Shown piece after piece: positions 45,101-56,119 of a stretch of 64,000 bases of DNA. The translations under genes and the position numbers were made by a program. Source of the stretch: Rosa chinensis (Eukaryota > Streptophyta > Magnoliopsida > Rosales > Rosaceae); assembly GCF_002994745.2 (NCBI RefSeq), contig NC_037091.1, positions 10,044,501-10,108,500 of the forward strand, in the 5' to 3' direction. The notes under the pieces were generated by a model. That model saw only the letters and a program-made list of their open reading frames with translations. It was not told where the DNA came from and searched no databases. The first letter of the stretch is position 1. Each line of letters starts with the position of its first letter.

Positions 45101-46709
45101 GTACCTTAATAGTCAGAAAACTGTGAATAAGATGCATGCCAGGTGGGTGAGTTTTCTGCAGAAATTTCCTTTTGTGATTCAACATAAATCTGGTACTCTT
45201 AATAGGGTGGCAGATGCTTTGAGTAGGAGGGCTTCCTTGCTGGTCACCTTAGCTCAGGAGATTGTGGGGTTTGAGCTTTTGAAGGGGTTGTATGGGGAAG
45301 ATACTGATTTTAAGGAGATCTGGACCAAATGCAGTAGCAATAATGCAGTTGCAGATTTTTATGTGAATGAAGGGTATTTATTCAAAGGCAATCGGTTATG
45401 TATCCCTAGTTCTTCATTGCGAGAAAAGCTGATTCGAGATCTGCATGGAGGGGGTTTGAGTGGGCACTTGGGCCGAGACAAAACTATTGCTAGCCTTGAG
45501 GAGAGGTATTTCTGGCCACAGTTGAAGAAGGACGCAGGAACTATCGTAAGGAAGTGCTACACCTGCCAGGTTTCTAAGGGTCAGTCTCAAAACACAGGTC
45601 TTTATCTACCTTTACCTGTTCCTGATGATATTTGGCAGGACCTTGCTATGGATTTTGTGTTGGGACTACCCCGTACCCAAAGGGGAGTGGATTCAGTGTT
45701 TGTGGTAGTTGACAGGTTCTCTAAGATGGTGCATTTCATCGCATGTAAGAAGACTGCTGATGCCTCTAATATAGCTAAACTGTTCTTCAGAGAAGTGGTT
45801 CGTTTGCATGGAGTACCCAAGTCCATTACCTCTGACCGAGACACCAAGTTCCTTAGCCATTTCTGGATTACCTTGTGGAGAATGTTTGGAACAACTTTGA
45901 ACCGTAGCAGTACAGCTCATCCTCAAACTGATGGACAGACAGAGGTTACTAATAGAACCTTGGGTAACATGGTTCGGAGCGTTTGTGGAGATAGGCCCAA
46001 ACAATGGGATTATGCTTTACCACAGGTGGAGTTTGCTTATAACAGTGCTGTACATAGTGCAACAGGGAAGTCCCCATTCTCCTTAGTTTATACGGCTGTT
46101 CCTCAACATGTGGTGGATTTGGTAAAGCTTCCTAAAGTTCCTGGTGTTAGTGTTGCTGCTGAAAGCCTGGCCAAGGATGTGCAGTTTGTTCGAGAATCAA
46201 CTAAGGCCAAATTGGAACAAACTAATGCCAAATATAAAGCTGCAGCTGACAAGCATCGGCGAGTTAAAGTGTTCCAGGAAGGTGATGACGTGATGGTGTT
46301 CCTGAGGAAGGAGAGATTCCCTGTTGGTACCTATAACAAGTTGAAGCCCAGAAAGTATGGTCCTTTTAAGGTGGTGAAGAAGATCAATGATAATGCATAT
46401 GTTGTTGCACTTCCAGATTCAATGGGCATCTCTAACACTTTCAATGTTGCTGATCTGCATGAGTTTCGTGAAGATGAGGCTCTTTATCCTGAAGAGAACT
46501 CGGGGTCGAGTTCTTCGGAGGTGGAGGAGACTGATGTAGAACAGATGGCGGTCCAATTTCAAGAACAATTGGATCGTGCTAAAGGTGGAAACCGAAAAGT
46601 GACTAGTAGACGTGAATTGGGCCTCCGGAGTCCGATTGGGACGCACTTTAGCTTTTCGGAAAGGGAATCGCGCCAGAAACCAAACTCGTCGCTTTGCCAC
46701 GACGTGTGA
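42144..46709 (+). CDS. Chromovirus Gag-Pol polyprotein, intact
   Basis: 1,521 residues from the ATG at 42,144, the first Met after the primer-binding site; the frame itself is open from inside the 5' LTR. Gag core ([16 protein letters not shown], about residue 130) and zinc knuckle [14 protein letters not shown] (about 331) come first. Protease has [10 protein letters not shown] near 420, with DNG in place of the usual DTG/DSG. Reverse transcriptase carries [10 protein letters not shown] (about 771) and RNase H carries [14 protein letters not shown] (about 917). Integrase has an H2C2 arm (from HLGRDKT, about 1,108, to CYTCQ) and a DDE core ([22 protein letters not shown]). The tail has [16 protein letters not shown] and FNVADLHEF, and the last 58 residues are encoded by the 3' LTR. 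Such an LTR-encoded C-terminus is known from CRM-type centromeric elements, but the clade is not certain. Confidence 0.95.
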   Translation: MGEVTKSDIEALTAAFTAAINSMNNQIGEIRGLLGERNNNNNQRRDGEGGQRVRAPRGEVVDNTSESEPEEEILQHEQHGQADQDYKVKAEIPFFSGNLGVEDYLDWQLQVDRFFEIMEVPEHKQVKHVAWRLKSTAAVWWDKLQNTRRKQRKQGVRTWRRMKQLMMERFLPDDYEQILYRLYIECVQGTRTVADYTAEFLRYSERNELGETEGQKVARYISGLKPSIQERIGLQTVHTMAEVTNLALKAELLEKPSRASSFQRYNYQRSADLVNASTAKGTTTLQRAENAFKASNPPFKGAGSSNNYSGAQNRAPNQRFNNPYARPTGDVCYRCNKPGHRSNVCPERRQTALIDDYDEDEEEVGRDGDYDGAEFAEEESPEKINIVLQRVLLCPKDEGQRRNIFRSLCSINNKVCNLIVDNGSCENFVAKKLVDYLQLPTQPHETPYSLGWVKKGPQVRVVESCKVPVTIGKHYKDEVLCDIIDMDACHILFGRPWQFDVDVTYKGRDNVMLFMWNNHKIAMAPVCQFEKSGVKKVESFLTLSSSELEMERAFKESEVFCPVVIKGLLSAEKEEVVIPKEVQNILGAFKELISDELPNELPPMRDIQHQIDLVPGASLPNLPHYRMSPKENEILREQIEDLLKKGFIRESMSPCAVPVLLVPKKGNQWRMCVDSRAINKITVKYRFPIPRLEDMLDELEGSKVFTKIDLRSGYHQIRIKPGDEWKTAFKSKDGLYEWMVMPFGLSNAPSTFMRLMNQVLRPFIGSFVVVYFDDILIYSRTKEEHLVHLKQVLVALQENKLYINLKKCTFCTSKLLFLGFVVGEEGIQVDEEKVRAIREWPAPKTASEVRSFHGLATFYRRFVKNFSTITAPITECLKKGKFQWGEEQEKSFALIKEKLCTAPVLALPNFDKVFEVECDASGVGVGAVLSQEKKPVAFFSEKLSDARQKWSTYDQEFYAVFRALRQWEHYLIQREFVLFTDHQALKYLNSQKTVNKMHARWVSFLQKFPFVIQHKSGTLNRVADALSRRASLLVTLAQEIVGFELLKGLYGEDTDFKEIWTKCSSNNAVADFYVNEGYLFKGNRLCIPSSSLREKLIRDLHGGGLSGHLGRDKTIASLEERYFWPQLKKDAGTIVRKCYTCQVSKGQSQNTGLYLPLPVPDDIWQDLAMDFVLGLPRTQRGVDSVFVVVDRFSKMVHFIACKKTADASNIAKLFFREVVRLHGVPKSITSDRDTKFLSHFWITLWRMFGTTLNRSSTAHPQTDGQTEVTNRTLGNMVRSVCGDRPKQWDYALPQVEFAYNSAVHSATGKSPFSLVYTAVPQHVVDLVKLPKVPGVSVAAESLAKDVQFVRESTKAKLEQTNAKYKAAADKHRRVKVFQEGDDVMVFLRKERFPVGTYNKLKPRKYGPFKVVKKINDNAYVVALPDSMGISNTFNVADLHEFREDEALYPEENSGSSSSEVEETDVEQMAVQFQEQLDRAKGGNRKVTSRRELGLRSPIGTHFSFSERESRQKPNSSLCHDV

Positions 46710-47008
46710 CCTTTTTCGGGCTTTCGGGGTCGTTTAGGGCCTCAAAACTGCATTTTTCTATTTTACCCGTTTTTGGTTTTCTTAGTTAATTTTGGATTGT
46801 TTTCGTTTTTATCCATGGGCCTTAGGGTTTCGTTGTTAGTCGCCCTAGGGTACTTTTCTCTTATTTATGCAGCCGCAAGCGGCTGCAGAACGTATCTTTC
46901 ATCTTTTATCAATTAAATTGAGATTATTCTCTTTTATCTCTGGTGGACTCCAGAATCTTTTGCTTAGGTTTATTGCTGGTAAACCTAGTTATCAATCCGA
47001 CTGCGTCA
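46532..47008 (+). repeat. 3' LTR of the chromovirus
   Basis: 477 bp, by eye identical to the 5' LTR. It holds the last 58 codons and the stop of the polyprotein. The hairpin recurs at 46,869-46,886. Confidence 0.95.
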
Positions 47009-47013
47009 CGTAG

Positions 47014-50000
47014 TCCCCTCTAATAACACCATGGTTGGTGTCTCCCATGTCCATGACGCCATGGATGGTATCCATCATGGTGATGGCGCCTCAGGTGATG
47101 ATGCAATCACCAACTTTGCTTCAAATAACGTTTTAGACTCTCAGGCCCAACCAAAATCATTATTGGTTGCTTATAAGGCCTCTACCTCGTTCTACAAAGC
47201 CTGTTCCTTATGGAAATTAGAACCGAGACCGTCGTATGCAAAAGATATGGAAATACTCATTCTGTTCTTGCATAGAATCCATGGGGATTCTGTGGACTGG
47301 TTCAACCTACTTGCAGACGTTTAAATATTTCATGATGTTGGTTGACACGCAAACATGCAAGTCACATGTTGTGCCATTGTCCACCTGTAAATGTTGCTTA
47401 TACTACACTCCTAGCACATATCATATGACAACGGGCTCACTCCAAGATCATCCTATTCAGTCAATTCGACTTGATAATGTTAGAGAGTTTACATCGAAGA
47501 CTTTCGATGATTATTGTATATTATTAGGACTGATGTTGGACATCATATTCCCATGTACATACCCAACTAGTCTCGCCAAAATGACTACGATGGTAGCCCA
47601 GACATTGATAATGCGCACCAATCTCCCTATATCCCATTTTGGGGTGATGCAATATCTCATGGGGCTATGCTAATTTGTCTACGACCCACTGCCACTCAAT
47701 TTATATCCGTATTACAGCTAGTGACTAGGTACAAGTATCTCATATTTACGAATATTTGAGTATGCCATTCATGTGTCTATTGCGCCACCATAGCACACTA
47801 AGATTGGTCCTCACAGACGAATGTGCAAATACGTTGGATTTGAACTATCGTTCGCCACTTAATACTCTTGCGAGGTGATCTCTTTACCGCTAGATTTGCG
47901 GATTGTCACTTTGATGAGACAGTCTTCCCATCATTAGGGGGAGATAAGAACACGAATGTTCAGCAAGAACGACAGAAATTGTCATGGTCTGTCCCCACTA
48001 TATCTCATCTTGATCCTTGCTAAAGTGACCAGATCACACATACATGTTGCAAACATGCCTGCAAAGATGGACTTTCCTACGAGAGGACATAGCGCCACCC
48101 AACACGGAGGTAGGCATGACACCAACGCCATAGAGAGTAGCACTCTGGCATTACAGGTCATGACCTCAGCTAGGATGCGTGGAAGGCCCATGGATTCGAA
48201 GGATACTTTGGCACAACTCGATCCTTTGATCATCAATACTAAAAATTCATCTCATGAGAATGTTCTAGATTAAGGTTATCATTGGGGAACGCCTCAACAT
48301 CAGAACCTATTCCTGAGAATATAGAGAGCTCTATGAAAATTACACTGGTGTACATGAGACATGGGATAAAAACTTCATCATGATTGATGATGTATTTGCG
48401 TATGTCGTTATGCATGAGTTTATTGAGTCCGATGATATCGAACAACGCTCCATTGATGAAGAATGCCAACGTAGAGAAATTTGGCCTAAATGGAAAGATG
48501 CGATCCAGGTTAAGTTGAATTCTCTAAGGAAGAGGAAGGTTTTTCGAGCCAGTGATGTCAGCACCTCCTAACATAAAACTTATTGACTAATGCGTCTTCA
48601 TTAGAAAGCGTGATGAGAAAAAGAGATGGTAATCTCGCCTTATGGCGCAAGGCTTCTCACAGAATGCCCTGGAATTGACTACGGAAAATTCTCTCGTAAT
48701 GGATGTCATTGTAGCTTACAAAGGTGGTCGCTACATATTTCTATGGGGATCTAGATACAAAATATACATAAAGGTTCATAGTAAACTTCATTTACCCAAG
48801 TCAAGTGGCTCTAGACCACGGAGTGCGTTTGCAATGAGGTTACAATGCTCACTAAAGTGATTACTTGGTTGGGAATGGATATATCAATGCCCACGCGTTT
48901 CAATGACAAGTTTCGGATTCTATCACGATTCATGTTGGTGACATGCTCTTCATTGGAAGACCTTAAAAAGTTAAGGAAAATCGTTGAACACTTGAAATCC
49001 AAGTTTGAGATGAAGATCTTGGGAGAACAAGATTATGTCTCGGTTTGGAACTTGAGCATTGCGTTGATGGATGCTTAGGCGTTTTGACAAGGTCAAGCCT
49101 TTAAGCACACACCCATGATCGTTTGTAGTCTTGTTCCTGAAAAGGATCCTCTTCGTCCAAAACATGATGATAAAGATGTGCTAGAGGCAGAAGTGCTCTA
49201 CTTAAGTGCAATAGGTGTATTATTGTACTTAGCTCAATGCACAAAACCGGACATCTCATATGCTGTGAACTTGTTAGCTAGGTATAGCTCTACGCCAACG
49301 CGACGCCATGAGATTGGTGTAAAAGTTATCTTTCGATATTTGAGATGTGCGATTGATATGGGTTTGTTCTATTGCTATAGAGAGATGATGGATTTGGATT
49401 CATCACACACCAAGAATGCCGCCAACATTGGCCTACATCTTCTATCCCCATCTCAAAACTACATTAGTGTTTTGGAAGGTTTTGCTGATGCTGGGTACCT
49501 CTCTGACCCACACAAAAGTCGTTCCCAAATTGATTAAGTGTTCACCATGGGTAAGACTACGATATCTTGGAAGTCAACAGAATAGACCCTACTCGCTCTA
49601 TCTTTGAACCATGCAGAGATTATCGTTATTCAAGAAGTGGTTCGTGAATGTATATGGATTAGATCCACAATTACGCATGCTCAAAGCAATTATGGTTTGA
49701 AGTCTACCACAAGATGAGCCTACGAGCATTTATGAGGATAATGTTAATTGCTTTGGACGAATGAAATAAGGCTACATCAAAGGCGACAACACCAAGCATA
49801 ATCAGCAACAATATACTCTCCTCAAGATCAAAGTGAACTAGATTCGATCTGAGGATAGTGTGACAGACTTGTTCACTAAATCATTGCATAAATTAACTTT
49901 CGAGAAACATGTTGGTAGCATCATTTGCGAAGTTATCCGAACTCTTATGACCGTAGTCATCAGGGGGAGATGCAGACATCAGGGGAGATATCTACATGTT

Positions 50001-50143
50001 TAGTCTCAAAACATGAAGAGTGTGTTGTATTCTTTTTCTCCTTCGACCGATGTTATTTTTGTCCCACTGGATTTTTGTTACTCGGTAAAGTTTTTTGATG
50101 AGGCAACGAGAGAAGCACCGCGTTTGGGCGACACAAGGGGGAG
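47014..50143 (+). pseudogene. Copia integrase, RT and RNase H remnant, outer element
   Basis: 47,031-47,324 continues the integrase region (HDAMDGIHHGDGASG). 47,440-47,700 holds a degraded core (SIRLDNVREFTSKTFDDYC, where DNAGEF-like sequence is expected). 47,900-48,270 is linker. 48,380-48,570 starts reverse transcriptase (WPKWKDAIQVKLNSLRKRK). 48,640-49,080 covers the middle, with the YVDD catalytic box no longer visible. 49,115-49,540 is the RT/RNase H join (LYLSAIGVLLYLAQCTKPDI, then FRYLRCAIDMGLFY). Frames change often. It ends at a purine tract, aaggggga, before the 3' LTR. Confidence 0.85.
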
Positions 50144-50397
50144 TGTCTAAGGACATCTAGATTGTGTGTCTGGCTAAAACTCTAATTACTTGTCCGAGTT
50201 GTAATAGGGTTAATCTTAGAGATATTCTCGAAGATCTCTTCGTAGATATCCTAATCATTGTACGATTATGTTTTCTTGTACAATTCAGACTGTATGCTTG
50301 TAATCTTCTATATAAAGAGACATCTATTATCAATGAAAGACACAAATCATTCTCCCAATTCTCTCTGTTATTCTCTACATCCCTTTTTCCTAAAACA
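50144..50397 (+). repeat. 3' LTR of the outer copia element
   Basis: Starts TGTCTAAGGAC and ends CCTAAAACA, followed by the TSD gtttt at 50,398-50,402. It is clearly diverged from the 5' LTR at 13,986. Confidence 0.92.
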
Positions 50398-50402
50398 GTT
50401 TT

Positions 50403-51458
50403 CTATTACTTATAAATGAAAATTTTTGACATGCTACCATTATCTCCTTAACAATTATATTCACATGCTCAGTGATTTTCATGCTTAGTTGTACTTGAGC
50501 AAAATAAATAAATTCAAACCACCAATTCACCATATAATTTAGATCCAATGAGAGCTAGAACACAATTGAGTATTGAATTCATTGAGTACGCGAACAAGAT
50601 TATTTACCTAAAAAGAAGATTGATTCCCTTCATATAATTCAACAGTCTAATAAAAAATCACATAAGGTAAAGAAAATAAAAGAAGAATCATAGAAGGTAG
50701 TTCAAATATCAAAATTTCACGGTATGCATTCCGAAAATGGCCTCTATATTTATCACCAAATAATAATCATACTAGATTTTATGACGGAATCAAGCCAGCG
50801 ATCTAGCTCCATGAAGATACTAATTCATATTAAAGTATTCATTAATTTGCTCTCATCCCCGTCCATTTGGCATTTCGATCGACTAACTATTATCGTCAGT
50901 TTAAAAGTTTCCTACATTAATTTCTCTGCTTATCTGGCTATTTGGCTCTTTCCTACTCTGTATTTCTTTCATGGTGTTCTATGTGTCCATAATAGATTGA
51001 CACTTCAAACAATTATTTTCTTTAAAGAAAAGACGAGGAGTTGAAGATGGAAAAGAAAATCTTAATTATATAAATATATACTAGCCTCTTAACACACGCG
51101 TCAATTGGCTTTTTTTACGTTTTTTTTTTTTTAAATTGGTTTAGATAATTTCTTTCTTTCTCAAACTGCAATAAAAAAATAAAAAGTAATACAGTTTGTG
51201 GACTTGTGGTAAATAGCAGTTGGTGATCAATTGCTCACACATCTAGTAAAAGTCCTCCCACGTTGAGATTAACAGTTTCTTCTCTCTCTCTCTCTTTTTT
51301 TTTTTTTTTTTCTCTTGTCCTCTTTTTCTATTTCATATTTTTAATTTATTGTTTTATCCATTATCTAATAAAGCTTATAGTCTTAGAGTTTTAATTAACC
51401 AAGGGCAATTGCAGGGTTTTTGAAAATTTAACCTTAAGTCTTATTGACTTAATTAATA

Positions 51459-51524
<66 letters not shown>

Positions 51525-51752
51525 GTTCAAACTGACATGGCTGGCCTGTTCTACGAAGAGAATGATTAACTAAAGTCGTACTGATTATTCAGTTAGATAT
51601 GCGATTGTATATAGATAGCAAAACTTAATTAGGAACCTTGTAGTTACTAATGGGACCCTGAAATTTTTTTTTATCTTTAAAGTTGTACGTTCATTTAGTT
51701 ATCTTCTTAACTTGTCATTGTTAAAATATGAATGTTGATTCTCTCGGTCATC
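50403..51752. other. AT-rich spacer, no gene recognised
   Basis: No supported frame. It contains a CT/T run at 51,276-51,312 and a long (TA)n tract at 51,462-51,522. Confidence 0.5.
51462..51522. repeat. (TA)n microsatellite
   Basis: About 30 uninterrupted TA units. Confidence 0.95.
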
Positions 51753-51769
51753 AACTCAATGTTCAGCTG

Positions 51770-52337
51770 AAGCTTAATTGTGGTGAGTCTGTTTCTCACA
51801 ATGGGTCTCATGTTGGAATTGGGGCATTAATTAGGGGAGGTGATGGGAACTTGGTGCTTGCGGTGGGGGAAAGGTTGATTGGCCGTCTTCAGCCATGTGC
51901 AGCTGAGCTGCAGGCACTAATATTGGGACTGGAAGTAATGGTAGAGAATGGGTGGAGGATAGAAAAGGTAGAAACTGATTGCCTGGAGGCTGTCCAATTG
52001 GTGAATGGATGTGATGATTGTTTGGCTCCGGAGGGTGTTTTGGTTGACAAGGTCAGGATGCTATTGGCTTCTGTTGGTATTCAAGGAATTTCCCATGTGC
52101 CCAGAAGTGTGAATGGTGCTGCTCATGTTATTGCAAAGTCTGTAGCCCGATTAAATGGGCGTTTTAGTTGGTTAGGGGTTGGGCCCTATTGGCTCATGGA
52201 TGTTGTCGCTGACGACAGACCCGTAACTCATGGTTGTAATAGGGCAGTGGGGGGGAACTCTTTGTCCACCACTGGCCTTTCTCATATGTTGTAATCGTTT
52301 TTCTTTGGAATAAATTTACCGTTTCTCAAAAAAAAAA
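51770..52337 (+). mobile_element. 5'-truncated LINE tail with RNase H domain
   Basis: An open stretch encodes the C-terminal RNase H of a plant LINE (GSHVGIGALIRGGDGNLVLAV, split here as GALIRGG and LVLAVGE; AAELQALILGLEVMVENGW; TDCLEAVQLV). It ends in a poly(A) run and is flanked by aactcaatgttcagctg at 51,753-51,769 and 52,338-52,354, a 17-base TSD. Only the last 0.57 kb of the LINE was copied. The RNase H stretch is uninterrupted to its stop at 52,292. Confidence 0.9.
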
Positions 52338-52354
52338 AACTCAATGTTCAGCTG

Positions 52355-52657
52355 GTCTCTTTGTTTGGGTAGAAGAAATTGGTACTACATGCATATGTAA
52401 GATTTTGTACCTCAATGTATACTGTTATTCTCTACAAAGCCCAAGTTTTTTACGGTCACCGTAGTTGTGTGTCCAACATATCCAGTATCATTCAATCTCT
52501 ACTTTTTTTCTAAAATGTAAAGTGTCCATATTATGAGGTTTTATGGACACACTTCTCTTTATATTTGTTTCAATTCCCACCACCCTTCCACCCTTGCGGT
52601 GGCTAAATCAAATTACACGTGAGAAGGGGTGTTAATAATATAATTGATAGCTCCATA
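52355..52657. other. Spacer, no gene recognised
   Basis: AT-rich, with no frame or repeat that can be named. Confidence 0.4.
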
Positions 52658-52754
52658 CACTACTACAAAATGGGCTATAGGACACCAATTTTGGCCACGA
52701 TTCTAAATTGGTGCGTATGTTGAATAGTTTTGCACCGTTAATGTGATCGATGAG
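52658..52754 (+). mobile_element. CACTA (En/Spm) terminus fragment
   Basis: The sequence starts cactactacaaaatgggc, the classic outer end of CACTA transposons, and continues with subterminal aattttggccac/ctaaattggtgcg motifs. No matching opposite end was found in the window, so only a fragment, cut off by the minus-strand LINE that follows, is supported. Confidence 0.6.
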
Positions 52755-53400
52755 TTTTTTTTTTTTTTGATGAGAAAAATAACTACTAGAAATTAAAAGA
52801 CAAAACATCTATTAACTCCCCCTCCCAGCTGATCCAAATGGAATATGGGGATACAGTAAGGGTAAACAGAAAAACCATACATAATTATTTTGATATCTGT
52901 GAGCTAGAGCAGTTAGATGATCTGCAATAAAATTTGCTTCGCAGTAAATATGCTGAAACACAATGGACTTGAAATGTAGAGCCAACTTCCTTATATCCTG
53001 TATGAGAAGTTGAATTCGCCATGGAACTTCACATATTCCTTAAATACAATCAATCAGTAGCTTAGAGTCATCTTCAAATGAAATATTAAGATGTTGATGC
53101 AGGATAGTAGTGTGTAAACTATCCATTAAAGCAGTTACTTCTGCAACAAGAGCATTAGCGTTCCCTAACTTCTTGTTAGCAACAAATAAAAGTTATCATA
53201 TGTATTCCTAATAACATATCCAATAATAGCAATTCAAATATAGACAGATCCATCAAAATTTAGTTTAACTTGATCAGTGTCAGGAGGCTGCCATTTAATA
53301 TGAAAATATTTAGACAGTTTTGGGGGATACTTGTTCTTAGGATTTTGCCCGCAATCTTGTTCAGCAAAAGCACGGGTCTTCTTTTCTGGTCAGATCAAAA
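52755..53400 (-). mobile_element. LINE tail on the minus strand (RNase H remnant)
   Basis: Starts (plus orientation) with a T run at 52,755-52,768, the element's poly(A) tail. Read on the minus strand it gives decayed RNase H sequence near 53,290-53,190 (VKLNFDGSVY, AIIGYVIRN) followed by broken frames. The 5' end is not fixed and no TSD was found. Confidence 0.6.
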
Positions 53401-53559
53401 GAATGAGTGAAGGCCAACCAAAATATGACCTTTGCTCTCTCGAAAACGAGATTGAAGGCTGAAAATGCTGAATCTTCTCTGTAACCTCGCTCACCATGGC
53501 TTCAGGGTGGGTTGCTCTACGAACCACCATCCGTTGCTGCGATCATTGCCTGAGGACTG

Positions 53560-53823
53560 TTGAAGATAAATGATCTGAGGATTAGATTTTCAAGGATGAT
53601 AATCTCAGAATTTTCAGGGGGTTTCCCGCACCAAGAGGATTCAATCTCCGAAAACTCTCTCTGCTTTCATATCTCACAGTCGCTAGAGTTAACCGGACGT
53701 GCGACACGCGCCACCAAATTTATGGCCAATAAGCTATTTGATCCTCTGTCGCCTTATAATATAGATTTCCTCTTATCTAAGATTAATGTAAGTTCCAATT
53801 TTCCGATTATCAAACCTAATTAA
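53560..53823 (+). CDS. Unassigned frame, possible first exon
   Basis: 87 residues, not recognised. The 3' part (MANKLFDPLSPYNIDFLLS) is followed at 53,786 by a good donor, aatgtaagttcc, so this could be the first coding exon of a host gene broken by the copia insertion downstream. There is no support beyond the open frame and the donor. Confidence 0.2.
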   Translation: MKINDLRIRFSRMIISEFSGGFPHQEDSISENSLCFHISQSLELTGRATRATKFMANKLFDPLSPYNIDFLLSKINVSSNFPIIKPN

Positions 53824-54172
53824 TTAAATTCGGTTTGTAATTTGTCAGTAAACTCTTCGTTCAGGTGGCTTAGTGGATATGAAACCAATTGGTCTTTGAA
53901 ATTTTGGTTGTTATTCATAGTTGTTGATTGAAGTAAGCAAAAGAAAACATTTTTTACTGTTTGCTTCTGATTTTAGTTATGCGTTTGGGGACTACCGAAG
54001 ATTAATATGGTGCTTCAAGACTTGGTTGCTTTCAATTCTGTAAAGCACTATATATGTACTTATACTATTTGATTTTTGCTTATCAAAAGCTTGTAGGAAC
54101 AATTAAGGTCTGCTACTCTACTAGGTAGGGTCAGGCCTTTATGCCTTTATCATGGTTCCTTTTGGTTTCTGC

Positions 54173-54718
54173 TGTAAGACACGTACATATGGACTCAGTG
54201 ACATTTATCTAAGTGATTTTGATTAGTTCAGTGACTTGGTGATTAAGTTATGAGTTTGTGATGAGTTCCAGTTTTGTGTCAATATTGAGATTAATATCTG
54301 ATCTTATATTGATGAGTGCTAGATTCGTTATTTGCTTATCTTCATAGGCAAGTAAGAGATAAATACTGATGATAATATAGAGGATCAGTCATAGTTAAAC
54401 AGTCTCTCTTATGGGTAGAACTCTGTTGGTGACACCTCTATTAATATACAAGTCTTCATCGTCTTGCCCCACAGAGACTCTTAGACTTTAGAGCTTCGCA
54501 GAAGATCTCGTTTGCACTACTTCTATTCCTGATCTATGGCTGCTCCAGGTATGTGACCATTAACTTCAATATGTATATGTATATGTTTCATAACTACTAC
54601 AAACACTTGAACATAATTGTATCTAAACTATTTGTTGGTGATCTTGGATGTTTGAATATAATCATACATGTATCTGCAGTAAGCTTGATTGTGCTTATAT
54701 TCTGTGTTTGATCTTTTG
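54173..54718 (+). repeat. 5' LTR of the deleted copia element
   Basis: Matches the 3' LTR at 58,677-59,254 with gaps, including a missing stretch near 54,440 (ataaatgaggtccctgtgaa in the 3' copy). Confidence 0.9.
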
Positions 54719-55372
54719 AAATTTTTTGATACTGGTGTGTGATTGAAAAGCATATAGGTAAAAATATAGGTAAAATGCCTAAATCTTGTTTTTGATCATG
54801 TGATATGAGTATGAATTGATTGCACTTGTTATGAACTAAACTTGTTAAAATTGATTCGTATTCTTTTGACTTGAGATAAATTTTTAATTGAATGATGTTG
54901 CTTAATTGATAAAATTACTCCCAGTATTGTCATATATGTGAATTCATATGCAATGAAATGGTTGTTTTCATAACATGTGAGAACCTTAATAAAACCAACT
55001 ATGATTTGTAATTGTTTGAGGATTTTGACAGACATGGTGCACACAGCATTTTCTATTGAAGTTTTCAGATAATTCTTTGGCTTAAGAGATCATAAAATTG
55101 TGTCTTTGCATTTTAGAGTTATGACTGTTTTCTTCCACAGAAGGGTAATGATCTTTACATAATTTTCAGATGCAAAACCGCACACAAGAAGTTGACAAAA
55201 GCATTAAGATACTTGGATTTTCTTCTGCCACACAGGTGATGAACTATCTATGGATAACATGTTTTTGTTAAAAATTTGGTTGTGTGATTCAGTACTTCAG
55301 TAAATGTTATGTCTACTGCCAGACAGGTGTTGCAAACATTGTGTTATAGTAAATAACTACAGCTGGGGTATT

Positions 55373-55376
<4 letters not shown>

Positions 55377-55419
<43 letters not shown>

Positions 55420-55823
55420 ATTTTTCTCAGGTGCGGACGTCCGTACCGAATTTTCGGTACGGATTTCCGGTTTTTGACCACTTTCCGTTCACATTTTCAA
55501 ATCTTAACCGTTCAGTTTTTAGGTCCTAATGTATAGATCACCTCTGCAAAATTTCAGCCAATTTGGTGATCGTTAAGGCATCCAAATCTGCAATTTACAC
55601 GAACGGACCGAATCTATCAAACCGGAACCGTTCGTATTTATAATGATAAATTGCAGTTTTGGATGCCTTAACGATCACCCAATTAGCTGAAATTTTGCAG
55701 AGGTGATCTATACATTAGGGCATATAAACTGAACGGTTGAGATGTGAAAATGTGGTCGGAAAGTGGGAAAAAAACGGAAATCCGTACCGTCCGCACGGTA
55801 CGGACGTCTGCACCTGAGACGGA

Positions 55824-55867
<44 letters not shown>
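55377..55867. mobile_element. Palindromic MITE set in a (TA)n tract
   Basis: A segment of about 410 bp (55,418-55,826) folds back on itself almost completely: ctcaggtgcggacgtccg at 55,426 is answered by its reverse complement ending at 55,818 (one mismatch), and inner arms pair gatcacctctgcaaaat with attttgcagaggtgatc. Both sides are (TA)n of about 40 bases, so the element entered a TA microsatellite, as some plant MITEs do. It codes for nothing. Confidence 0.85.
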
Positions 55868-55869
<2 letters not shown>

Positions 55870-56119
55870 GTGTGTGTGTGTGTGTCTTTCTTGTTAGATT
55901 ATGGCTGTTAGTTTTCCTGTGTTTGTTCATGTTTTGGTTTTTGTTTTCAAAGAACTTGACTAAAACTATTATAAACCACAGAAAAGTTAAGTTAAAGCTT
56001 ATTTAACAAACTCACAGAATCACTAATACAATTTTTTCTTTCTTTTGCTTCCATAGGTGCCCCATCTTTTAGCCTTTTCTAGATTGAGCAATTGACTGTA
56101 CTAACTTTAAGAGCTGGAA

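Larger units (their letters stand above)
41617..47008 (+). mobile_element. Intact chromovirus (Ty3/gypsy), young insertion
   Basis: 5,392 bp. Both LTRs are 477 bp and I see no difference between them. They begin TGATGTAGAAC and end CTGCGTCA. The TSD cgtag is exact at 41,612-41,616 and 47,009-47,013. A primer-binding site matching initiator tRNA-Met, tggtatcaaagcagg, lies at 42,096-42,110, and a purine tract (ggaggtggaggagac) precedes the 3' LTR. A single uninterrupted Gag-Pol frame fills the interior. This is the only element in the window that looks capable of autonomous movement. Confidence 0.95.
13986..50397 (+). mobile_element. Outer Ty1/copia retrotransposon, host of two nested elements
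   Basis: Two 254-255 bp LTRs, both starting TGT and ending taaaaca, lie 36 kb apart and are flanked by the identical TSD gtttt (13,981-13,985 and 50,398-50,402). The interior is a single copia element in the order gag, integrase, reverse transcriptase/RNase H, split by a Tat-type element at 16,192 and a chromovirus at 41,617. Removing both leaves about 6.2 kb, a normal copia length. All coding parts are decayed, and the LTRs differ at many positions and by small indels, so this is the oldest layer of the stack. Confidence 0.93.

Noticed and set aside
43250..46700. Several minus-strand frames of 60-112 codons under the chromovirus polyprotein
   Set aside because: They are shadows of the intact plus-strand Gag-Pol frame.
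51462..51522. (TA)n as a cryptic origin or matrix attachment site
   Set aside because: Ordinary plant microsatellite; nothing nearby supports a function.
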